Shown here: one piece after another, positions 21,523-32,672 of the stretch | Numbering within the stretch: position 1 is the stretch's first letter | How the letters are laid out: each line of letters starts with the position of its first letter | NCBI GenBank assembly: GCA_027600665.1 | Contig: JADGJL010000177.1 | Span: 1 to 34,670 of the forward strand | Origin: Irineochytrium annulatum | Lineage: Eukaryota > Chytridiomycota > Chytridiomycetes > Chytridiales > Chytridiaceae | Length of the DNA: 34,670 nucleotides | Direction: 5' to 3' | The notes under the pieces: model-generated | What the model was told of the DNA's origin: nothing | Databases searched by the model: none | The model's input: the letters and a program-made list of their open reading frames with translations, nothing else | Position numbers and translations under genes: made by a program

Positions 21523-24031
21523 ATGGGCGACACGATTAACAAGGTACGTCAGCGGTGGACTTCCTGCCATCGGATCGCCCGTCGCGGCTTTTCTAACCTT
21601 GCACCGCTGCCACGTTCAGATTAAGAACGCCGCACACAACGCGAAGGAGGGCATCAAGGTATGTGTCTGCTTGCGTGGTGGCTGATTGCGTTGCTTCCCT
21701 CGTCGCGGTGATTGACTTCTCCTTGCCTCCAGGATGCCTTCAATGGACAAAAGAACCATTCGAGCACGACAATCGACCGCACGGGTAACGACGCGAACTT
21801 CGGCAGCAACCAGGGCTCGTACGGAGGTGGGTTGAGCTGTGATTTGACTTCCGCGCTGCGACACCTGTACTTGTGGGTGACATTCATGATTGAATCGGGA
21901 TGGAACTTTTTATTCATTTGGGGCCGATCCTGCACTGCCCACATTGTTCCACCTCTTCGCTTCTTAGTCAGAGCCTCTAACCTTTTTACCCGAAGGCTCC
22001 GAGTACGGCACGAGCGGAGTCAACACCTCCGGGGCGGGATACACCGACCAGCCTCACCCGACAAACACTGGTTCTACTGGACAGAACGTGATGAACAAGG
22101 TTAAGAACGCCTTTACACCCAACGACTCGGCCGCGAACAACTCGGGTTTGGGCACCTCCGGCCGTGACAACGGCAACGCTGGCTTCAACAACCCATCTGG
22201 CACCGGGTACACCGATATGCCGCACAACACCAACACTGGTTCGCGTCGACAAGCTTAATTTTCTCCTTCGTTGTGCGATTGACTAATCAAATCAATTAAT
22301 CTTCAGGCAACACGGGTCTCAACGTGCAGAACAAGATCAAGAATGCTTTCACGCCGAATGATGGGACGTCCGGATCTGGCTTTAACAACAACCATGGTGG
22401 TAAGTTGGAATTTTATTTTATTTTTGTATTATTTGGTCGCGCTCTTTTGCTGGTAGCTGCTGTCTTTTTCATAGACTAACTCTTCTTTGACTACAGGATC
22501 TACCGACTACCCGCACCCGACCAACACTGGCTCTACGGGTCAGAACGTTATGAACAAGGTTAAGAACGCGTTCACCCCGAACGATGGTACGACCGGCAAC
22601 ACGTATGGCAGTGGCAATGATGGTCTGAACTCGGGGACCGGCCACACGTCGTACTCGAACTCTGGGAATGCCGGTACGTGCACTTAATTCTACTTATCAA
22701 CTCTATTCTCTCCTTTTTTCCCTTCATAAAATTGACTTTTTCTCATAACATTAAAGGTTTCACGGATCAACCCCACCCTACGAACACTGGATCCACTGGA
22801 CAGAATATGATGAACAAGGTTAAGAACGCTTTTACACCGAACGACGCGTCCACAAACAACTCCGGCTTCGGCACCTCCGGCCGCGACAACGGCAACGCAG
22901 GCTTTAACAACCCATCTGGCACCGGGTACACCGATATGCCGCACAACACCAACACTGGTTCGCATCAACAAGCTTTACTTCTTCCTTTGTCGAGAATGCT
23001 AACAAATTAACTTAAGGCAACACGGGTCTCAACGTGCAGAACAAGATTAAGAATGCATTCACGCCGAATGACGGAACTTCCGGATCCGGCGTTAACAACA
23101 ACAACGGTGGTATGTTGCTGTTTTTTTCAGCCCTTTTTTGTATGTTCTTTTTTTGCTCCTTTTTATTTTCTTGGTTCGTTTTTTTGGCTGTTGGCAATTT
23201 TTAATATCTTTCTGATCTGCAGGATTTACCGACTACCCGCACCCTACCAACACGGGATCTACGGGTCAGAATGTGGTAAACAAGGTGAAAAACGCGTTCA
23301 CTCCGAATGACGGCGGTAACAACTCGGGCTACAACAACAACAACTCGACGTTCGGCAGCAACAATAACTCTGGCAAGTGTTTAGCTTCTTGCATTTGCCA
23401 CTCTACTTATATTTCGTAAGCTAACCCTTAATTTTCAACTGTAGGTTTTACTGACCAGCCTCACCCAACGAACACGGGATCGACGGGCCAGAACGTAGTT
23501 AACAAGGTGAAAAACGCGTTTACCGGTAACGGCACCTCGGGTGTTGACAACGGCAATGCGGGATTTCACAACCCTTCGGGCACCGGTTACACTGACATGC
23601 CCCACAACACGAACACAGGTCTGTGTTCGATGAATGAGCTTGATTTAAGTTATAACATCTGACCGAATCAATTTATTAGGCAACACCGGTCTGAACATGC
23701 AGAACAAGGTCAAGAATGCTTTCACGCCCAATGACGGCACCTCCGGATCGGGCTTCAACAACAACTCGGCATCGAACAACAATGGCGGCGGTGGCATCAT
23801 GAGCGAGATTAAGAACGACGTGAAAAACGGTGCGTGTTCGAAACATGAATTTCTTTCCTTGCAGTTTTCGCGAAATCTAATATGTTTTATAGCGTTCTCG
23901 GGCAACAAGGGCAATGGCAACACGCAGGCTGCCGGCGGCATGGCTGGGGTGAGTTTTTTTTGCGGACTAGCTTAACACTAGCTCTGCGGCTGCTGATACT
24001 GACTTTATTTTGCTAGGGCTCGGGCTACTAA
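21523..24031 (+). CDS. Asn/Gly/Thr-rich hydrophilic repeat protein built from duplicated exon cassettes
   Basis: Thirteen exons: 21523-21543, 21620-21658, 21733-21826, 21996-22238, 22307-22399, 22497-22673, 22757-22957, 23017-23109, 23223-23372, 23445-23618, 23680-23829, 23893-23948, 24017-24031; 1506 nt, 501 aa. Exons 4-11 are all phase 1-1 and multiples of three, in the order A-B-C-A-B-C-A-B. A carries QPHPTNTGSTGQN, NKVKNAFTPND and GTGYTDMPHNTNTG; B carries NTGLNVQNKIKNAFTPND; C carries DYPHPTNTGSTGQN and KNAFTPND. The KNAFTPND-type motif occurs about eight times; exons 1-3 and 11-12 carry diverged copies. There is no signal peptide, membrane segment or Cys. Composition resembles hydrophilins/LEA-like stress proteins, with short Lys-rich amphipathic segments that could touch membranes. 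I recognise no named family, and function is unknown. A CT-rich promoter suggests high expression. Confidence 0.85.
21996..23829 (+). repeat. Tandem three-exon cassette repeat (A-B-C, A-B-C, A-B)
   Basis: Cassette starts are at 21996, 22757 and 23445, giving periods of 761 and 688 bp. Similarity extends into introns: the intron after exon 4 begins GTTCGCGTCGACAAGCTT and that after exon 7 begins GTTCGCATCAACAAGCTT. The first two cassettes are therefore the most recent duplicates. The third is more diverged, with TPND changed to TGNG in exon 10. Confidence 0.85.
23373..23444 (+). other. GC-AG intron in the repeat gene
   Basis: The donor is TCTG|GCAAGT, the classic form of GC donors, and the acceptor is CTGTAG|GTTTTACTG. 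The GT two bases further on breaks the phase-1 pattern shared by all neighbouring introns. Confidence 0.75.
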
Positions 24032-24514
24032 ACTGTATAATATCGACATCATCATAGCTGTTTGGAGGGCGTCATCTAGCTTTGGTGGACGCGTCTCTTT
24101 GTCTGAGTTTAAAGTTTCTTTCATCTTCCATATCACCTTAGCATCTCTTAAGTTAGCCTAGCGCTATCTTGGTTTGTAGTTACGCACTCGTGTAAATCGA
24201 AAGCTGGAATAAAAGATTGTGTACAGAATTTTCGAAGTGTTTGTTTGATGGATACTACCATTCGTGTAAATAAACGGTTTTTAAATCTGCGATCTTCGTT
24301 CATGTCGCCACCCTCGGCCGGGCTGTCAATAGTTTTTTTTCTATCAGAACCTGATTGGCTGTCGGCAACTTATGCTGTCCATACTTCTCTGCGCCCAGCC
24401 ATGGATTAAATTCGTCACTTAGTTGAAATTCGTTGAGCGCTTTTCCGTTAATCAGATTTAGTGATATGAGCCGTCAATCTTTGCTGTATCCATTGGGAGC
24501 GGAGTTTCCCGGGC
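24032..24514. other. Intergenic region, 3' UTR plus promoter
   Basis: About 480 bases hold the 3' UTR of the repeat gene and the upstream region of the 7-TM gene. I see no open frame of protein-like composition and no RNA gene. Confidence 0.5.
24208..24213 (+). terminator. Poly(A) signal AATAAA of the repeat gene
   Basis: AATAAA lies about 180 nt after the stop codon, in an AT-rich 3' UTR. A second copy is at about 24269-24274. Confidence 0.45.
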
Positions 24515-25515
24515 ATGAGTGATTCGTCACCGCCCTCCCCTGCCGCCGCCGATGGCTCCATTCCCTCCGACGCCAATGGCTGTCCCATTCTCCCACCCGG
24601 CACCATCATCAACCTCGCGGCATCGCATGGCTGGACCTCCACGCCCGCGTACCTGACGTCCTCATCCTCCTGATTCAATTTCTCTCTTAAACGTGTTGAC
24701 AGGTCGGCCGTCTACGCGCTCCTGTTCGTTGTCCTCCTAATCCACCTGGCGCTCACGCCGTGGCGTCTTCGAGGTGGACGCATGAGCCACGTCCTGGCGA
24801 TGGCGGCCCTTTACGCGGTCGTGAGGTTCGCTGGGCTCCTTTGCAGGGGTTTGGCGGCCGTGGCGCCGGAGGGACCCAGCATCGGGATGTTCATCACCGT
24901 GCTCGTGCTCCAGGCTGCAGGTTCCTGAATCCCGTATTGAATCTAGTGGCTGATAGACGTTGCAGGCTTCCTGCCCCTCATCAAGATCCTCCTTAATACG
25001 CTCCTGGACTGGCTAGGGGCCGTCAAGTCTTCATCTTCCTACCAGACGGCCTACCGAGCTTACCGCCGCTTCTTGGACTTTGTAATTTTGGGCATCGTCG
25101 CGGTCGCGATAACAGGGGCCGTGTGGGTCGGCCAGGCCGCGCCGTGCCAGCCGAGCCCTACGGCGGTGCTCATCAGAAACGTCAGCTTGTGGGCGATTGT
25201 CGGCATTGCGGGATTGGCTCTGCTGTTGTCGCTCAGGGTCGCGTATTTCCCGATTGGCTTCTGGCTGTTTATCCAGGCATTGCTCATGGGGCTCAAAGCG
25301 GCCTGTACGTTTTTGTCGTTTCCTGTTCTTTTTGGCCCTTTCTAAACTCACGCTAAACAGATAACGTGATGGTTGTTTTGTACCCGCCGTGGTTCGCGGC
25401 TGAGTTCTACTTTTATCTTTTAGCCCTTCTGCCCGAATTCCTTTTCGTAGCCCCTTTTGCGATGGGTAAGGTGTATCTTGCGGACTATATTCCTGCGGAG
25501 GAAGGGGAGCTGTAG
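24515..25515 (+). CDS. Unrecognised seven-transmembrane protein
   Basis: Exons 24515-24648, 24703-24920, 24966-25304 and 25361-25515 give 846 nt, 281 aa. A ~50-residue polar Ser/Pro-rich N-terminus is followed by about seven hydrophobic helices: AVYALLFVVLLIHLAL; VLAMAALYAVVRFAG; a segment across the second intron ending in LIKILL; FVILGIVAVAITGAVWVG; IVGIAGLALLLSLRVAYF; FWLFIQALLMGLKAAY; and FYLLALLPEFLFVAPFAMG. The tail is short and acidic. Layout and size recall fungal RTA1-like or related 7-TM orphan families, but no diagnostic motif is certain. It could be a transporter, lipid-handling protein or receptor-like protein. Start: first ATG in a frame that splices through all four exons. Confidence 0.75.
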
Positions 25516-25884
25516 ATACTTTAGCAGTGCGGACATTTCACTTGTATTTACCTAAACCCCTGACAAGAAAAGGTTTTCATCGCAATGACGACCCTTGTGA
25601 AGGTGGGAGTTGCGTTGATCTGAACGAAAATTAGGGTGCGTCTTAAAAAGAAGTTGGCGCATAACAGTTATGGTTTACGCCATGTCTGGAGTTAAGTTGG
25701 CCCACAAGGAAGTTCACCGCGATGAAACCAGGGACCAGACATTCGATTTTGCCTGCGTTTGCCACCGTTTTGACGACTTTACCCCCACCACCACCTCTCA
25801 TTCAACGCCACAAAACGCCGTTGATCGTCGCTCGCCCTGCGAACCACACTACCTCGAAACTCTGACCCCCAGGGCCCTATCACC
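25516..25884. promoter_or_regulatory. Promoter region of the GH76 gene
   Basis: About 370 bases hold the short 3' UTR of the 7-TM gene and the GH76 promoter. The last 80 bases are a C/A-rich pyrimidine leader (ACCCCCACCACCACC then CTCATTC) before the ATG at 25885. No coding frame is seen. Confidence 0.45.
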
Positions 25885-27647
25885 ATGAAGACGACGTTGA
25901 TCCTGGCCACCGTGGCCGCCGTCGCCTCCCGAGTGGACGCCGCCATCGACCTGACGAGCAAGTCGGCCGTCTCGGCCGCCATCAGCGCGGGCATGAAGTA
26001 CATGAACATGTACTATACAGAGGAGGGAACTAACGGCTGGTGGAACCGTGAGTTCTCGGACGAGAACGGATGGTAGATACGGGATCTGCGCTAACACCTG
26101 CTTTTTGTAGAGAACTACCTGCAATGGCACGAGTCGGCGATCTACTTCAACGTAAGCATTTGAACGTTGAAGAAAGCGCTCGCGTCTCAGCAGGCGGGGG
26201 TTTTTGTCGCTGGACTTACTCACATTGGACGTATATAGACGTACCTCAACCACCGGAAGTACCTTGGCGACAAGACGTACGAGCCTTTCATCAACAGCAA
26301 CCTTAACAACGCCACTCTTGGGCCGGATATCGCCGACTTCCTCGACGGCGATAGCTCGATCCAGGCCTCGCTTGGGAAGTGGAACGATGACATTGGCTGG
26401 TGGGCGCTTGCGGCGGTAACCGGCGCTGAGATTTGGGGGCCTACCGCCAACATCGACCCGACAAACGCGGCGAACCCAGGAGCGGGCTGGCTTAAGGTCG
26501 CCGCCAACACGCACCGTGAGATCTTCGAAAACTGGGACACTACCACATGCGCTGGTGGACTGTGGTGGTCTAGGGTGGGCATTCCTGGATTGTGGACTTC
26601 GTTATCGTGACAGTGTGCTGATGAAAAGCATTTGTGACAGGATCGGACCAACCAGAAGAACGCCTACGTCAAATCGGCCATCACGCATGCAGAGACAATT
26701 CAACTCGGTGCTCGCCTCTTCGCCATCACCAAGAACCACACTTACCTTGACATGAGCGCCCAGCTCTACACGTGGATGAAGAGCGTCTTGATCCAACCCG
26801 ATTACAAGATCTTTGACAACGCCAACAAACCCGAATGCCAGATCAACGCCGTAATGGTGGGTGAGCGCCTCGGCGTCTCGCAACTTGCCTTGCTCTCTCA
26901 ATTGTCAGCTAATTTCGTACCCAATTTCAGTACTCTTACTCGCAGGGCACGATGATTGGATCTCTCATCCTTATGGCCAACTACACCGGCGACGCCATGT
27001 ACATGACCGAGGCCATCAACCACTTCCAGGCTTTCCAGCGCGACTTTGTCGACCCGGCGAAGAACGTCATCCAGGAGCCCTCGTGCCTTAACGCCTTGAC
27101 GAGCTGCAAGACGCCCAACGGCTACAACTGGGCCAACGTGAGGGGCCTGACGCTCTTCGCCAACATGGTCAACAACGACACGCTTCAGCAGCAGGCCGTC
27201 GCTCTCCTCCAGAGCCAGGCGCAGGAGATGATCACGACTTGCGATCAAACGACCTGGAACTGCATCAACACACTGACGCCGTACGAGGATGACGGGAACT
27301 CGCACTACTACTTTGAGAACGGGACGAACCCGAGGATGCAGGTAAAGGCCATTTTCCAGTTTGATGATAAATTTTTTTTTTCATTTTTTATTTTATTTAT
27401 TTTTTTTGGCTTTGTACCTGACTAATTGGTTTTTTATAATAATTAGATTGAGGCTATGGAGGGCCTCCTTGCCGTCTACGCCACCTTCCGCGACGTTGTC
27501 CCCTTCACCTCTCCGCAGGCCGGCGGTGTTCCGGTCGCGACGAACGCGCCGGCGCCGACGACCAAGAATGCTGGCGAGAGAGTGGCCGGTATCGCATCGA
27601 CGCTGACGGCGCTTGTCGCGCTCGTGGCCATGGCGGCGATGCTTTGA
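25885..27647 (+). CDS. GH76 alpha-1,6-mannanase/transglycosidase, GPI-anchored (DFG5/DCW1-like)
   Basis: Exons 25885-26047, 26111-26151, 26239-26574, 26641-26856, 26931-27341 and 27447-27647 give 1368 nt, 455 aa. A signal peptide spans residues 1-~19 (ending VDA). The catalytic domain is the (alpha/alpha)6 barrel of GH76: WHESAIYF, then WNDDIGWWALAA with the adjacent catalytic Asp pair D118-D119, GGLWW, YSYSQG, and a Cys-containing C-terminal lobe. Several N-glycosylation sites (NAT, NHT, NYT, NDT, NGT) fit secretion. A Thr/Ala stalk and hydrophobic end (TLTALVALVAMAAML) give a GPI anchor. Fungal members act at the plasma membrane and cross-link GPI-mannoproteins to wall glucan by cleaving the anchor mannan. 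Length is near the usual ~450 aa. The last intron (27342-27446) is unusually T-rich. Confidence 0.92.
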
Positions 27648-28279
27648 GGGTTGTAGGAACTTATGTGTCCTTCCTTTGCCCAATCCCTTTTTCAGTGGTT
27701 TCTTTGTTGCGGCCTTGCCGACATTGCCTTCCGCTTTCATTTCGTTCCCATTTCACTCCTTTTCTTGTCTGCTTCGTCTCTTGCTTTATACTCGTCAAAA
27801 AAAATGCATGCTATAGACTTCTCTTGTCTGACTAAATCGTGAATTCTCCAGACAAGATTGTATGTTAGTTTAACTTTTCTTTTAGGGGGATTTTTTCTGT
27901 TGGCTTCGCCTTTTATTTTTAAGACTGCGCTCTTGCTTCGTCTTGCCTTGGATGTCTTTTTATATATGTAACTGATTGTTCGCTTGCGTTTTTGCTCAAA
28001 GATGGAGAGGACATTCGAATACCATACAATTAAACTTTACTGTCATTATTAGCAACGTTGCTGAACACGCAGTATCATGTGTGCCAACCGATTTTCTCCA
28101 ACTCTGCATCTCTCAGACTGCTTTGAGCTCATAATCTTTGTGCGCTGTTCAGCTTAAACTAGTTCCACTTAGCTCACACATTTAAAGGCAATTCGTTTGT
28201 ATTTGATGCGCCTACGCGACATTAAACTATGCCATATATCACATGCCCCTCATCATTTAGCAATCACATCACCCGATTT
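27648..28279. other. Convergent intergenic region, no gene seen
   Basis: About 630 T-rich bases lie between the ends of the GH76 gene (+) and the Med16 gene (-). They hold the 3' UTRs of both. No protein-like frame and no tRNA are seen. Confidence 0.55.
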
Positions 28280-31200
28280 CTAACCCCAAGCCGTAGCCGG
28301 CACCTCGCACACGTATCTCCAATCTCCTCCACAAACGCAAACCTGCACATACCTCACCTTCCACGGCTCCAGTCCTTTAAACCTCTCCACACTTGACCCT
28401 GTCGCAGCTGCATCCTCCGCACCACCCCCGATCCCAGCCCTCGACCCCGTAAACTGCCCGCACCGCCTGCATTGCCTCACCACCGCTCCAGGTGCCGCCA
28501 GCGCCGCCTTCGTCACCACGTCCGTCCGCCCTCCCAGGGCGCGATTCAGGCCGTCCGCGTCGTCCCCACGGAACGCCCCGATCCCGGCGCGGCCTGCGAC
28601 GGCAAGGTCCGGCACGGTCGCAAGGCCCTGTGCATGCCACTCCGGGCGTATTTCGGCGAATAGAGGTGCAAGGAAAGCAAGCGGTCCAAGCGGCATCTGC
28701 TGCTCCTTCGCGTGCTGCTGCTGCTGCTGCTGTTGCTGCTGGCCTTGCGCGCCGTTGACCCCCGCCCCACCGTGGTGCCGTTGCTCCTTGTTGTGCTCTG
28801 GCGCCGGGTAGAATTTAAGCGTAAGGCGGTCGAACACTTGCCTGACGTCCGACAGCGGGCTGCGGAATCGGAACGGCAGGCAACCGGTGACGAAGATTTG
28901 ACGAACCTCGGGCGGCGTAGGCAGGGAGGCATCCAGGCGGCTGCCGATCTCGACGAGCAGGTTGCCAAGAATCTCGTACTTGAGGCGCGTGGGGCACGTG
29001 AGGAGGTCGAACGCCGTCATGATGGCCACGTCGTCCGGGTGGGAAGCAATACCGTTCGAGGTCATAAGGGACATAGCGACGGGGATAATCTGCTGGGCGT
29101 TGGGCTGGAGTGGGGAGGCGGCGGCCATGATGAGGGTCACGTTTGTGCGGACGAACTTGATCAGGTAGACGAGTTGAAGGAGGCAGCGGCGGGTCGGAGG
29201 GTGCAGAACAAGGGAGAGGAGGCCCGGTTGCTGAAGAAGGTGGAAGTTGTCGCTTGTTCGGAGGTAGGCTGAGTGATGATGTTTGAGCTTGCAAGTACGT
29301 CATTCATTAGGCCCAACTCACGATCCTCGGTCTTCTCGGAAGCTTTCGGCTGTCGCCTGAGGTGCAAGTAGTTGTACAGCCTCCGTAATATAACCGACAG
29401 CAGTTCTAGCGACCAAAGAACGAGTGGGCCTAAATGCAGCATCGATTCTAATCCGCAAAAATTAGTACGGCATGAAATAAAAAGGACCCAGATGGATCTC
29501 AAACGCACACGCACTTGTAGAAAGAAAGATCGAGTCCGAAAGCACTCGTTGCGATTCAATGTCCGCCTTAGGGTTCGACAAGTAATTCGCTAGCGATATT
29601 AGAGCAGCTCAAAATAAGAACAATTGTACCAATCAAGCTCTTCACAATGGATGGTGACCGAAAGGATGCCACCATAAAATCGACGACGGAATGAATCTGG
29701 ATCATCAGGTTCGTGTTCGTGTATTGTGCCGATTTTTCGCCCATGGATCTTCAATGCAGGAAACGAGCAGTTAGTGACAACAAATCTTACGCAATACAAT
29801 GGATATGTACCTGAACAACGCAAGCTGGAACGCTACCGCTTTCCCCTCTAATTCCGACCCCATCGTCAGAGGGAACGTCGACGGAATATGCGCTTGAATA
29901 TTCAGCTCAAAAAGGCAGTAGACCTCGAACAAAATCATTTCCGGGTAGTCTATTTGCGAAAGGGCGAGTAAGCATGGACAGTCGAATCGTTAAGTGAACT
30001 CACACGATACGCTTGATATACGGCTTAGGTACCTCGCGAGAGCGACCAGATCCGTGAAGTCGTTCGAGTTGCAGAGGCTCAGGAAGATGCTTCTCGACAG
30101 CGGCACTTTGAACGCCTCCAAGAGATCTGCAAATGCAACAAAGTGTTAGTCCGGCAATAGCTAGGCATCTAGTTAAAAAATAACATAACTCGCAGACCTA
30201 AGTTCATCTCCCTTTTAATCACAGCGGCAAGCCCAACAACCTCCACCTCAAACCCCGCCCCCATTCTGCAAACGCCAACCCGATTCGGGCTCATGGCCAT
30301 TTCAACGACCCCCTGCTTCCCATACCACCCGCCGCTTTCGCGGTCCGTCGCTCCCGCCGTCGTCGCCCTGAGTTGCGTCTCCTCGTCCGCCGAGCAACCA
30401 AATAGCGCGAGCGGCCCCAACTCCGCGCCCGTCGGCGCGCCGATAAGCATCGGCGTGGCGCCGGTGGGGAACGTGAGGCCGATGACGGCGTCGAGACTTG
30501 AGGAAGCCGGGGAGGGAATGATGGAGATGGAGCGCGGCGGAGTTGGTAGGCGGGCGGCAGAGGGGTTAGCCCAAGAGGACTGCTGCTGACGCCGTGAAAG
30601 TCAATACAACGCGCCAGCATTCGCAGGAACGGATGAACGAACCGAGGTCCTGGAATGCGCCCACACGCAGAGCTGGTGTCGCTCGGCCGCGGCGTCGTCG
30701 TCGGGCGTTGAGCAAGACGCGACGATCGACAAGTCCGGCAGGAATTCGAGATGGGCGAGCATTTGGGGCGGTGATGGGAGTTCTCGGTGGGCGGAGAAGG
30801 TGAGGACGGCGGAAAAGGCGACGTTTGCTGTTGTTTATGAATCCTTTAGTTGCAGCTTACTTAGGTACGCCATATTAACGTACGTTCATTGCTAATAGAG
30901 AGCGTGAAGACATGAATCGAGGGGGATTGCACAGGCCGTACGGCGATGTAGGCCTCATTGTCAAATCCAGTAGGGAACTCGACCGCGGCCAAGGCAACCG
31001 CGCCGACAGTCTCCGGCATGGTGATGGAGTGCTCAAACGTCGGGGTGACTTGGTCGTTCGCGTGAATAATGACCTGTCCCAACGCCGTGACGACCAACAG
31101 CGCATGCCCGTGATAAATGGCGTTGAGCCTCGACGTGAACCGGATAGGGAAGTTGTTCCCGCTCGACTTGCTCGGGCTACTGGCCTCCGAGGTCAGGTCG

Positions 31201-31835
31201 ACGGTCTCCATCTCAAGGGAGTCGAACGAGGACTTGGAGGCAAGTTCCTTATAATATCGCTGCCAAAAAAATTTAAGCACTTAAGGCGAAAGTCTACAAA
31301 GCGCATCCTGATAGAAAATATGCTTACTTCATCCTTTCTCGAGAACCACTTAAGCGCCACGACCCGGTCTGGCAGGTCTAAGAACGACTCTCGAGTCCAC
31401 CGATCCACGCACACCTAGGAACCCGCATCTATGTCAATAGGCCGCAAGGCTTTAAAAAATATACTTTAAACCCAAAAACGGACACCCTCCCGGACGAGTC
31501 CAGTACGGCCAGGTGATCCCCCGTCGCGTCCCACTCGATCCCTACTACCTCCACCGTGCCCGCCGGGGCACCACCGCCGCCGACAACCCCCGCCATCGCC
31601 GACCCTCCAAGCTCAAGGGGTAGCTGCACTGGGTCCCCGAGGTCCCACAGGTCTGTCCACCGCGTCGCGAGCGCCGGGAACCTAAGATGGACCTGAGTCG
31701 GTCTTTTCTCGCTATTGGGATAAAGACGGGACACGGACACGTAAGCAAGAAGGCGCCGCAACGTGTTGAGGGATACACTACCCTTTGGCGCACGCGGCGG
31801 ACGCGATCACATTCCGGCAGGACCAGTCCACGAGC
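28280..31835 (-). CDS. MED16: Mediator complex subunit 16 (Sin4/Med16), 5' end unresolved
   Basis: Exons recognised: 31835-31782, 31711-31465, 31414-31328, 31259-30884, 30827-30643, 30582-30198, 30126-30004, 29949-29811, 29748-29630 (less sure), 29447-29322 and 29268-28280. They give 942 aa in frame plus a missing N-terminal exon. The first segment, LVDWSCRNVIA, matches the start of the Med16 beta-propeller. WD-type strands follow (IEWDATGDHLAVLDSSGRV, VVALKWF). The middle is helical (PGLLSLVLHPP, LVYLIKFVR). The C-terminus has the zinc-site pattern CRRCG then CVCGGDWRYVC. Med16 belongs to the Mediator tail in the nucleus, where it passes activator signals to RNA polymerase II. A Gln run is encoded by CAG/CAA repeats (about 28708-28740 on the opposite strand). 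The 29630/29447 junction leaves an intron of ~180 nt that may hide an exon. Confidence 0.8.
28708..28740 (-). repeat. CAG/CAA trinucleotide run coding polyglutamine
   Basis: The plus strand shows a CTG-rich run with one TTG. On the coding strand it gives about nine consecutive Gln inside the helical part of Med16. Polyglutamine is common in Mediator tail subunits, and length variation between strains is likely. Confidence 0.75.
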
Positions 31836-32672
31836 CTGATCAAAAACGAGAGAACTTCATTAGCACCTCTAAGTTAAACAACCGGACAGAAAAAGATATA
31901 ATTGATAGAGTGCGTGGGGTTCGTTCCAGGCCTAGTGTTCGTAATCAACGACCTCCTCCGCCATTCCCCGCATACCACCAACCCAACCTCCAACGACCGC
32001 CCCCGCCGGCATTCCCCACCACGGGCCTCGACCAGTCGCGCTATATGGTCTCGTCGGCATCCGTGGCGAAAAAGCTGACCGGAGGACAGGAGGAGACCGA
32101 TTCAAAAAGGTAGCCGGGATGGAAAGAGGCCCTCAGGGTTCCTCTTTAGTTTTAATCATAACCCGCGCGTGCACTGCAAGTTGGAGGCCAGCATACCGCA
32201 TTGGAATGGACCGCGACGACTTTTGACGACTCGCGACTTTTGATGCAATCTTGCAAAGATCGAATCTAAAGCAGCGTCCTAGAGCGAAAATGTAGAAGAG
32301 GATGATATTTGTATGGTCAAAAATACATCATTCAGAACGCCTTCGAAAGAAAATAGCAGTGATTCGAGTGAGGGAAAGGAACAATCATACAATCGATTGG
32401 CGTGAATGATATACCATAACCCGAGGGAAAAACGTCAGACAAGGTACTTGCACTGCTAGTATTTATATATAACAAAGAGGCGGGTTTGTAGAGGTTATGT
32501 GTATCCGGAGCGAGAATGTGAAAAAGGAAGCGGATGAAGACTACATAAAAGCTGTACTCCCGATCCCGTCGGTGTATATAGACATGACTACATCCCTCCG
32601 ATCACCATAGATCCTTCCTTCCACCTCGTAATTGTAATCCGCAACACCAACGGCTTTGTACAATCCCATCAA
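31836..32672. other. 5' region of Med16 and 3' region of the myristoylated-protein gene
   Basis: About 840 bases. The start of Med16 should lie within about 31840-32065. A minus-strand frame with several Met codons is open there, and one donor could join it in phase, but the choice is not firm. The left-to-right remainder (32120-32670) is AT-rich with no protein-like frame and probably holds the Med16 promoter and the 3' UTR of the next gene. Confidence 0.4.

Noticed and set aside
28712..29272. 186-codon plus-strand frame starting with a poly-Leu run
   Set aside because: Antisense of the Med16 last exon; the Leu run is the complement of the Gln repeat.
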